Source: Clostridium grantii DSM 8605
Lineage (GTDB): Bacteria; Bacillota; Clostridia; Clostridiales; Clostridiaceae
Direction of reading: 5' to 3'
Assembly: GCF_900129965.1 (NCBI RefSeq)
Contig: NZ_FQXM01000016.1
Coordinates: 29,708 to 93,707, forward strand
DNA: 64,000 bases
This document shows, piece after piece, positions 1 to 6,857 of this stretch. A model generated the notes under the pieces. The model made no database searches. It was given only the letters and a program-made list of their open reading frames with translations, and was not told where the DNA came from. The position numbers and the translations under genes are program-made. Positions within the stretch are counted from its first letter, which is position 1, and the number at the start of each line of letters is the position of its first letter.

Positions 1-2
1 TA

Positions 3-728
3 GCTGATTCACTTCCAACTAATTGTAGGATGGGTATACCATTTGTTCCTGTACATGCATACTCCAGTTTCTTTTCTTTGTGTTCTCAATTATCTAATGA
101 ACTTTTCTGGAGTAATGGAGTGGACTTAGATCTTGAAGTTGGTAAAGAAGTTCTTAAATTACTTCAAAGAATTCTTTCTAAATCTCACATTGATTCTTAT
201 GATTGTGACCCTATTAATATGTTAGATAAAATGTGTACAACTGAAGAAATTGCTTATATACCACTTGTGTATGGGTATTCAAATTATTCAAGAGCTGGTT
301 ATCTTAAACATTTTGTTAACTTTGTTGATATGCCTTCTGATACAGGGATACCAGAGGGGAGTATGATTGGTGGTGTTGGACTATCAATTTCTTCAAAATG
401 TGTTTATCCTAACATTGCTTCTGATTTTATAAAAATGTGTGTTGACCCAGCATTCCAATGTACAACTTTCTATGATAATGCTGGTCAACCAGGACATAGA
501 GCTGCATGGATTGATGAAAAAGTAAACAAAGATTGTAATGATTTCTTTATAAATACCTTAAAAACACTGGATAATGGATCTATGAGACCAAGATTTAATG
601 GGTATATATCTTTTCAAGAACAAGCAGGTACCAAAATACGTCAATTTGTTATGGATGAGCGAACAGATTATCACACATTCATTAATGAATTAAATATATT
701 AATTAAAACTTGTAAAATAAATGATTAA
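3..728 (+). CDS. Solute-binding protein family 1-like, C-terminal part (5' partial)
   Basis: The reading frame is open back to the left edge of the window, so only the last 241 residues are visible. The part seen resembles the C-terminal lobe of family 1 extracellular sugar-binding proteins: a PEGSMIGGVGLSISSK strand, then a helix giving IASDFIKMCVDPAFQ, then the GQPGHRAAW turn. The signal peptide, if any, lies outside the window, so a secreted lipoprotein cannot be confirmed. An ATG at 30 is internal and has no ribosome-binding site. The gene runs straight into acyl-CoA genes rather than ABC permeases, which is unusual. Family assignment is moderate; the substrate is unknown. Confidence 0.6.
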   Translation, partial: ADSLPTNCRMGIPFVPVHAYSSFFSLCSQLSNELFWSNGVDLDLEVGKEVLKLLQRILSKSHIDSYDCDPINMLDKMCTTEEIAYIPLVYGYSNYSRAGYLKHFVNFVDMPSDTGIPEGSMIGGVGLSISSKCVYPNIASDFIKMCVDPAFQCTTFYDNAGQPGHRAAWIDEKVNKDCNDFFINTLKTLDNGSMRPRFNGYISFQEQAGTKIRQFVMDERTDYHTFINELNILIKTCKIND

Positions 729-758
729 ATAAGTAAATTGAATATGGAGGGATCTCAT

Positions 759-1529
759 ATGGATGGAGATATATTATATAGTAAAAGCAATCATGTTGGG
801 ACAATTACTATTAGTAGAGCAAATAAAATGAACTCAATTACTAAATTTATGGCGGAAAAATTACAAGATATTTCAAGAGAGATTAATAGTGATTCTGATG
901 TAAGAGTTGTTGTAATTCAAGGAGAAGGTAGTAAAAGTTTTTCAACAGGAAGTGATATCAACTTAATTCACCAATATGGTACTCCGTGGGAATTGAGAAA
1001 CAGACTAGATTATTGCGCAGCTATTAGAGCTATTCGTAAACCTACTATTTCAAAAATCAAGGGATATGCCCTTGGAGGTGGATTTGAGATAGCTTTAAGT
1101 ACAGATATGAGGTTTGCTTCTGAAACAGCTAAGTTTGCTGCATCAGAAGTACAACATGGATGGATATCGGGAAGTGGACTAACTCAAATTCTTAGTAGAA
1201 ATATTGGATACAATAGAGCAGCAGAATTGATACTTACAGGAGACATGATTGATGCTGAGACGGCTAAAGAGCTTGGAATAATCAATAAAGTATTTTCAGA
1301 TGAAGAATTGGATGTTTATGTGGATAACCTTGTAGCCAGAATGAAAGAACTTTCACCAATAGCAACTCAATTAGCTAAACAAAACCTTATTGCTTCACAA
1401 AATATGGGGCTGGATATGGGCCTTGAGTATGAAAATGATTTATTTGCCTTTAGTTTCACAACAGAAGACAGTAAGGAAGGTCTTTTGTCTTTTAAAGAAA
1501 AAAGAAAACCTAAATTTACTGGGAGGTAA
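759..1529 (+). CDS. Enoyl-CoA hydratase/isomerase (crotonase superfamily)
   Basis: A 256-residue crotonase-fold protein, near the usual family length of about 260. It would hydrate or isomerise a CoA thioester in the cytoplasm. The N-terminal TITISRANKMNSIT strand-turn, the oxyanion-hole segment KGYALGGGFEIALSTDMRFAS and the region after ASEVQHGWISGSG follow the family pattern. The start is ATG 759, with GGAGG eight bases upstream; a TTG at 738 in the same frame has no such site. Its stop overlaps the neighbouring CoA-transferase region, so the two are co-translated. Together they suggest activation and dehydration of a carnitine-like or hydroxy acid as its CoA ester. The exact substrate cannot be read from sequence. 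Confidence 0.85.
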   Translation: MDGDILYSKSNHVGTITISRANKMNSITKFMAEKLQDISREINSDSDVRVVVIQGEGSKSFSTGSDINLIHQYGTPWELRNRLDYCAAIRAIRKPTISKIKGYALGGGFEIALSTDMRFASETAKFAASEVQHGWISGSGLTQILSRNIGYNRAAELILTGDMIDAETAKELGIINKVFSDEELDVYVDNLVARMKELSPIATQLAKQNLIASQNMGLDMGLEYENDLFAFSFTTEDSKEGLLSFKEKRKPKFTGR

Positions 1530-1534
1530 TGATC

Positions 1535-2734
1535 ATGCCAATGGCACTTGAAGGCATCACTGTTTTAGATTTCAGTCAAATGTTAGCGGGCCCATTTTGT
1601 GCCATGATGTTGGGTGATTTAGGAGCTAATGTTATTAAAATTGAACGTACTAAAACCGGTGATCTTTATAGATATATGGCTTTTGGAAATAAGTTTATGA
1701 ATGAACAAGCTGCAACGACTTTTCTAGCTTGGAATCGAAATAAACGTTCTTTGGCAATTGATATTAAATCCTCAGAAGGAAAAGAAGTGGTTTATTCAAT
1801 TGCTAAAAAAGCAGATATTGTTATACATAATTTTAGGCCTGGTGTTATGGAACGTCTAGGTTATGGGTATGATGATTTGAAAAAAATAAATCCTAAGATA
1901 ATTTATGCATCAAATTCAGGATTCGGTCCAACTGGACCTTACTCAGAACGTCCAGGACAGGATTTACTGGCACAAGGATTGTCCGGTATAATGAGTTTGA
2001 CAGGAAGAAAAAACAGTGCTCCAACCCCACTTGGAACTGGATTGCCAGACCATTTATCAGCTTATAATTTAGTTTATGGTATTTTGGGAGCACTTTTCTA
2101 TCGTGAAAGAACAGGGGAAGGACAGAAGATTGAGGTTGACTTATTTAGGTCTATGTTAGCCTTTGAAGGACAAGAATTATCAACCATTTTAAATACAGAT
2201 ATTCAATGTTCAAGACCAGATTCAGGGATAGCACTTCCTTTTCAGGATGCCCCTTATGGAGTTTATGAATGTAGTGATGGTTATATATCAATTGCAATGG
2301 GAAAATTTGATATTCTTGCAGAAGTATTAGAAGAACCAGATCTGTTATGCTACAATGATCCTCAGCTTTTATATGATCAACGAGATAATATTTTTAAATT
2401 AATTGAAGGAATAACAAAAAGCAACACTAAAGAGTACTGGCTAAAGAAAATGTTAGAAGTAGATTTATGGGTAGCTCCTGTGAATGATATTCAAGATATC
2501 CAACATGACCCACAAGTGGAACATATGAAATCCATAACAACTTATCGTCATCCAATTATGGGTGAAATAAAAACTGTTTCACCAGCAATCACCTTGAGCA
2601 AAACTCCGGCAAAAATTCATTTGCCACCACCAATGGTTGGACAGCATAGTAGAGAGATTTTATTGGAATTAGGTTTAACGAATGAGGAAATAGAATCTCT
2701 ATCTTCCAAAAATATAATAACAGAATATGATTAG
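1535..2734 (+). CDS. Class III (CaiB/BaiF-type) CoA-transferase
   Basis: About 400 residues, the normal length for family III CoA-transferases, which move CoA between carboxylic acids through an aspartyl-CoA intermediate. Visible hallmarks are LEGITVLDFSQMLAGPF at the start, GDLGANVIKIE, HNFRPGVMERLGYGYD, the SGFGPTGPYSERPGQD stretch and GTGLPDHLSAYN, whose Asp is the expected nucleophile. The start ATG at 1535 sits eight bases after GGGAGG; an ATG at 1529 is too close to it. It forms a unit with the enoyl-CoA hydratase before it, and a strong terminator follows. The acyl substrate is unknown. Confidence 0.9.
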   Translation: MPMALEGITVLDFSQMLAGPFCAMMLGDLGANVIKIERTKTGDLYRYMAFGNKFMNEQAATTFLAWNRNKRSLAIDIKSSEGKEVVYSIAKKADIVIHNFRPGVMERLGYGYDDLKKINPKIIYASNSGFGPTGPYSERPGQDLLAQGLSGIMSLTGRKNSAPTPLGTGLPDHLSAYNLVYGILGALFYRERTGEGQKIEVDLFRSMLAFEGQELSTILNTDIQCSRPDSGIALPFQDAPYGVYECSDGYISIAMGKFDILAEVLEEPDLLCYNDPQLLYDQRDNIFKLIEGITKSNTKEYWLKKMLEVDLWVAPVNDIQDIQHDPQVEHMKSITTYRHPIMGEIKTVSPAITLSKTPAKIHLPPPMVGQHSREILLELGLTNEEIESLSSKNIITEYD

Positions 2735-2740
2735 GAAAAT

Positions 2741-2790
2741 AAAAATAGCGGTAAGTAATCTTGAGGATAACTTAACGCTATTTTTATTTT
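2741..2790 (+). terminator. Rho-independent terminator after the CoA-transferase gene
   Basis: A 15-base stem (2741-2755 with 2771-2785, one mismatch) closes a 15-base loop and is followed by a T-rich run. It ends the operon that enters from the left edge. Confidence 0.85.
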
Positions 2791-2822
2791 TTTTATTAGG
2801 AATAAATAAACCGCATAAAAAT

Positions 2823-3758
2823 CTAATAGGTTTTATTAATATTCATCTTCAATGTAAAGGAAAAGGTTTCATTTGGTTGTAGGCTATAATATTTATTATT
2901 TGTTTTTGCGGTATCAAGAGAATCGTAGAATCCGTTACTTGGTTCTAAGGCACAGTTATAATTGTTTTTGAAACCAGATTCATTAATCCAAAGACCTAGA
3001 TAGGGCAATTTTATTGAATCATATTCTAGTACAAAGTATGCATCTATACTTGGGTAGTAGGCACCACATTTACCTTGATTAATTGATTCTACAGCATAAT
3101 ATTTTTCGCATTTGTTAGCTTTTTCACCTGCAACTTTGTTAAGATAATAATCTGTTCCATTTAAATCTTTAGTTTTAGGATAAGAATGAATGGTACCTTT
3201 TTTGCCCAGTACATTACTATCACAAACATTTAAAACTTGTTGTACATTATCAGGAAAAATAATTTTCATATCATCTTCACAATTCATAAGACAATGTACT
3301 GTATAAAATCCATCAATAGTATATTTACCTGTATTTTTAATTTGATATTCTAGATTTAAACCTGAATCGTCTAGGAATAATGTTTTTTCATAAATATAGG
3401 GTAATAGTTCACTAGTATATGAAAGTTTTAATTTTCCTTCTATCCAGTGGTAATCAAAATTTCCGAACCATATATCACCATGATCTGGATAGTATATTAA
3501 CTTATTACCATAAACAACATCACTTTTATCAATATTTGGATAGCAATCATCAAACCCGGATGTATCATAATCTGCAAAGGTAGAGTATTTCTCAGGTGTT
3601 TTGTAGTAATCGCTTTGGTTTTGATAAAGTAATTCAAAGTTATAATCCTTACTATAAAATGATGCGATTTTACCACCTAATTCTGGTAAAACAATAACTT
3701 TAAACTTATTGTTTTCAAAGGTTAAAGCTTTAACTCCTTTAAATATGATTTTCTTCAT
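2823..3758 (-). CDS. Aldose-1-epimerase/galactose-mutarotase-like protein
   Basis: A 311-residue cytoplasmic protein of the galactose-mutarotase-like beta-sandwich type. The N-terminal FKVIVLPELGGKIASFYSK strand pair and a later SGFDDCYPNID segment resemble the carbohydrate-binding core of these proteins, many of which are DUF-type epimerases of unknown sugar. The start is the ATG at 3758, preceded by AAGGAG; a longer in-frame start at 3821 adds 21 residues without a ribosome site. It faces away from the galactonate-dehydratase gene across a 480-base gap and probably belongs to the same sugar pathway. The reaction is inferred from fold only. Confidence 0.6.
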   Translation of the reverse strand: MKKIIFKGVKALTFENNKFKVIVLPELGGKIASFYSKDYNFELLYQNQSDYYKTPEKYSTFADYDTSGFDDCYPNIDKSDVVYGNKLIYYPDHGDIWFGNFDYHWIEGKLKLSYTSELLPYIYEKTLFLDDSGLNLEYQIKNTGKYTIDGFYTVHCLMNCEDDMKIIFPDNVQQVLNVCDSNVLGKKGTIHSYPKTKDLNGTDYYLNKVAGEKANKCEKYYAVESINQGKCGAYYPSIDAYFVLEYDSIKLPYLGLWINESGFKNNYNCALEPSNGFYDSLDTAKTNNKYYSLQPNETFSFTLKMNINKTY

Positions 3759-3801
3759 AAAAGTGCTCCTTTTCAAAGTTTTTGAGAACCTTAATTTGAT
3801 T

Positions 3802-3863
3802 TGTATTTTATTAGAATACAATAAGAATGGTTGCTATTATGTAAGTAATTCTTTTTATGTAAA
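3802..3863 (-). promoter_or_regulatory. Candidate promoter and operator of the mutarotase-like gene
   Basis: On the minus strand TTTACA (3858-3863) and TAATAG (3834-3839) are 18 bases apart. Just downstream lies an inverted repeat, TGTATT at 3802-3807 with GAATACA at 3814-3820, where a repressor could block the start. Rest of the 3759-4217 gap: AT-rich, with the GTATAC promoter listed separately and no supported gene. Confidence 0.35.
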
Positions 3864-4075
3864 TTGGAATGATAAATAATTTTAGTAGAAAATTGAATGC
3901 AATTTTAAATAAATAAAGTATACACTAAGTATAAAATAAAAAAAACTATCAGTCAATGATGAGGGAAAAGTTAATTTGTGAATATTTGGTGAGTAATTAG
4001 AAATATAAACTAATTCTAAAGGGTAAAAAAGAACAGTAAATTGGATGAAGATGTATGAATAAAACAAAGTAAGGT

Positions 4076-4106
4076 GTATACAATTAAACGAGGAATGTGG
4101 TATACT
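4076..4106 (+). promoter_or_regulatory. Promoter with paired GTATAC operators, copy 1
   Basis: Two GTATAC hexamers start exactly 24 bases apart (4076 and 4100). The second is part of TGGTATACT, an extended -10 element (TATACT 4101-4106), and the first lies at the -35 position. The same arrangement with the same spacing recurs at 5523-5553. GTATAC-centred palindromes are typical of GntR/FadR-subfamily regulators such as UxuR, so a GntR-type repressor is the inference. No such regulator gene is in the window. Confidence 0.6.
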
Positions 4107-4241
4107 TTTATTAGTGAATTACTTTGTAAATTAAATTGGAATCTATTTTAATTTAGATGTTTTTCCACCTTGATTTAAGCAAAAAATATTAGGAAATATA
4201 AGTTATATTAAATTTTAATGTATAATAAAGGAGTAAGAATA

Positions 4242-5402
4242 TTGAGAATAACTAATTTGGAAACTTTTCATGTGAAACCAAGATGGCTATTTTTAAAGAT
4301 ATTAACCGATGAAGGTATTGTTGGTTATGGAGAGCCAGTTATTGAAGGACAAAGTAAAATTGTGGAAAAAGCAGTACATTCTTTAGGTAAGTTACTTATT
4401 GGCAAAAACCCATGTGATATTGAATATTTATGGCAGCTTTTATATAGAGGGTCCTTTTATAGAGGTGGACCTATTCTAGTTAGTGCTATTAGTGGTATTG
4501 AGCAAGCATTGTGGGATATAAAAGGTAAGTATTACAAAATGCCTGTCTATGAAATGTTAGGAGGCAAAGTTAGAAACAAAATTAGAGTATATCCCCATAT
4601 TGATGGTAATTATCCTAATGATGGAAATACTAGCACTGAAAGATTTGTAGAATGTGCATTAAAAAGGAAAAAAGAAGGATTTAATTTTGTAAAGTTAGGA
4701 TTACCGGATGAATCTATGAAATTCTTAGAGAGTCCATCTAAGCTCAACGAAATTGTTGAGAAATTTGCCAAGGTTAGAGAAGCAGTTGGTGATGACATGG
4801 ATATTGCAGTTGATTGCCATGGACGTATGTCTACAGCTATGGCAATTAGGTTTTGTAAAGCATTAGAACCTTATAATCCTGCCTTTATTGAAGAACCTGT
4901 ATTACCGGAAAATGTAGATGCTTTAGTTAAAGTAAAAGAAGCAACATCTATACCTATTGCTGCTGGAGAAAGACGTTATACTAAATGGCAATTTAGAGAA
5001 CTTTTAGAAAAGCAAGCTGTTGCTATTGTACAACCTGATTGTTGCCATGCAGGGGGAATACTAGAGGTGAAAAAAATTGCTGCTATGGCAGAAACCTATT
5101 ACTGTGGAGTGGCACCACATAACCCACTTGGGCCCATATCCCTTGCTGCATGTCTACAAGTCGATGCTTGTACCTCTAATTTTTTCATACAAGAATTTCC
5201 GGCTATGTATAATGGTTGGGATAGAGGAGAAAAATATCTTGCTCACCCATTTCAAGTTAACAATGGTTATATAGATGTTCCTAAAGGCCATGGCTTAGGA
5301 ATCCAGATAAATGAAGATAGTTTGAGAGAAATGTCTTATGACGGTGAATGGGAGACACCTTTGTTTTTTGATAGAGATGATAATTCTATGGCTGATTGGT
5401 AA
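4242..5402 (+). CDS. dgoD: Galactonate dehydratase-type enolase-superfamily enzyme
   Basis: A 386-residue enolase-superfamily dehydratase very like DgoD, which turns D-galactonate into 2-keto-3-deoxygalactonate. Family signatures run along the whole chain: GYGEPVIEG, FYRGGPILVSAISGIEQALWDIKGK, AVDCHGRMS (catalytic His region), FIEEPVLPEN, AAGERRYT, QPDCCHAGGI and APHNPLGPISLAACLQVD (second catalytic His). The start chosen is TTG 4242: it follows AAAGGAG by eight bases and gives MRITNLETFHVKPRW, matching the family N-terminus; ATG 4218 lies before that ribosome site. The GTATAC promoter drives it, and it stands next to GH117 and GH2 genes. The true acid could be a galactonate relative formed from algal galactan. 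Confidence 0.8.
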   Translation: MRITNLETFHVKPRWLFLKILTDEGIVGYGEPVIEGQSKIVEKAVHSLGKLLIGKNPCDIEYLWQLLYRGSFYRGGPILVSAISGIEQALWDIKGKYYKMPVYEMLGGKVRNKIRVYPHIDGNYPNDGNTSTERFVECALKRKKEGFNFVKLGLPDESMKFLESPSKLNEIVEKFAKVREAVGDDMDIAVDCHGRMSTAMAIRFCKALEPYNPAFIEEPVLPENVDALVKVKEATSIPIAAGERRYTKWQFRELLEKQAVAIVQPDCCHAGGILEVKKIAAMAETYYCGVAPHNPLGPISLAACLQVDACTSNFFIQEFPAMYNGWDRGEKYLAHPFQVNNGYIDVPKGHGLGIQINEDSLREMSYDGEWETPLFFDRDDNSMADW

Positions 5403-5522
5403 AAAGTACAATACTAAAGAATCTATAATAGTAGGATTATTTAAAGGATAGGAGAGGCGTTTGTAATAAACATTGTAACTTAGTGAAATGAACTAAGATG
5501 TATAAAAAAAATAGTGATAACT

Positions 5523-5553
5523 GTATACAGAAATACCTTGGTTATGGTATACT
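5523..5553 (+). promoter_or_regulatory. Promoter with paired GTATAC operators, copy 2
   Basis: GTATAC at 5523-5528 and 5547-5552, 24 bases start to start, with an extended -10 TGGTATACT (TATACT 5548-5553), as at 4076-4106. Flanking bases on both sides also resemble copy 1, for example AGATGTAT upstream and AAATTAAATT downstream. This suggests a duplicated promoter that puts the GH117-GH2 genes and dgoD under one regulator. Confidence 0.6.
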
Positions 5554-5640
5554 ATTATCAGTAAAATGTTTTGAAAATTAAATTATGAAGGGCGTTAAAG
5601 TAACGTTTATATTAATCAAAGTTATCAGGAGGGTTTACTT

Positions 5641-6705
5641 ATGAGTAAAAAAGAAAGTGCAGCAACTAAGAGAGCAAAAGAAAGAAATTATTATCGTGGA
5701 CCAGAGTGGTTTTGTGAATTTAAATACTCAGAAATAAAGGGTCTTGAAGCTGAGAAAAATATCCATCGTAGAGACCCAAGTAGCGTTTTGCTTGTAGATG
5801 GTAAGTATTATACTTGGTATACCAAATCAGAGGGATCTCATGTTGGATTTGGAACTGGGGATTACGAAGCTAAAGTTTTTCCTTGGGATTTATCTGAAAT
5901 ATGGTATGCTACATCAGAAGATGGTTATACTTGGAAAGAACAAGGACTTGCAGTAGGTAGAGGAGAAAAAGGTAGATATGATGATAGAAGCGTTTTTACT
6001 CCAGAAGTCCTACAACATGAAGGAAAATTTTATTTAGTTTATCAAACAGTACAATTTCCTTATGTAGTGAGAGCTTATGAAAATGTGGCTATTGCAGTAG
6101 CTAATTCCCCAGAAGGACCATGGGAAAAATCAGAAGAGCCTATTCTAACTCCAACTAAAGATGGTGAGTGGTTAGGAGAAGAAGATAATAGATTTTTAGT
6201 TAAAAAGAAGGGCGGATTTGATAGCCACAAAGTGCATGATCCATGTTTATTCTTCTATAATAATAAATTCTACCTTTATTATAAAGGGGAGCCTATGGGA
6301 GAAGAACTTTATATGGGAGGTCGTGAAACTAAGTGGGGCGTAGCTATATCAGATAGCCCAACAGGTCCATATGTAAGATCAGAGTATAACCCTGTTACTA
6401 ATAGTGGTCATGAAACATATTTGTGGAAATATAAAGGTGGTATGGCAGCATTATTATCAACGGATGGTGTTGAAAAACATACTGTACAATTTGCAGAAGA
6501 TGGTATTAATTTCGAAATAATGTCAGTTCTTAAAAATGCACCGGAAGCTTCAGGTCCTTTTAGAGTTGAAGATGACACTGACCCTTTGTGTGGTCTTAGA
6601 TGGGGATTGTCTCATCAAGTTCATAATGAGTGGAACTATATAACTAGATATGATATAGATGTTAATCAGAAAAAAAATTATTTGGGCAAAAGAACTTATG
6701 AATAA
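5641..6705 (+). CDS. GH117 family alpha-1,3-(3,6-anhydro)-galactosidase
   Basis: A 354-residue protein without signal peptide that matches glycoside hydrolase family 117 over its full length. These five-bladed propeller enzymes split the terminal 3,6-anhydro-L-galactose from neoagaro-oligosaccharides. Shared landmarks are GPEWFCEF near residue 21, IHRRDPSSVL, WYTKSEGSHVGFG, VFPWDLSEIW, YDDRSVFTPEVL, the SFDSHKVHDPC-like segment at about 194-201, YYKGEPMGEE, YNPVTNSGHE (conserved His) and FAEDGINFEIMS. GGAGG precedes the ATG. The GTATAC operator promoter is upstream and GH2 follows with no terminator between. A cytoplasmic location fits intracellular breakdown of imported disaccharide. GH117 is rare outside marine and algal-diet bacteria. 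Confidence 0.88.
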   Translation: MSKKESAATKRAKERNYYRGPEWFCEFKYSEIKGLEAEKNIHRRDPSSVLLVDGKYYTWYTKSEGSHVGFGTGDYEAKVFPWDLSEIWYATSEDGYTWKEQGLAVGRGEKGRYDDRSVFTPEVLQHEGKFYLVYQTVQFPYVVRAYENVAIAVANSPEGPWEKSEEPILTPTKDGEWLGEEDNRFLVKKKGGFDSHKVHDPCLFFYNNKFYLYYKGEPMGEELYMGGRETKWGVAISDSPTGPYVRSEYNPVTNSGHETYLWKYKGGMAALLSTDGVEKHTVQFAEDGINFEIMSVLKNAPEASGPFRVEDDTDPLCGLRWGLSHQVHNEWNYITRYDIDVNQKKNYLGKRTYE

Positions 6706-6857
6706 ATTATAAAATTAAAATATTGAGTATTAATAGAAACATATATAGTATAAAAACATGATGACAATATTTGGTAATCCCAAGTAGGATAGTGCTTTTA
6801 TCTATATATGTTTTTTGTGGAAAATTAATATACCATATGTTACAAGGAGAGAGACTT

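Noticed and set aside
4260..4278. IclR-type palindrome inside the start of dgoD (TTTCATGTGAAA)
   Set aside because: The spacing between half-sites is four, not seven, and the bases are explained by conserved codons of the protein.
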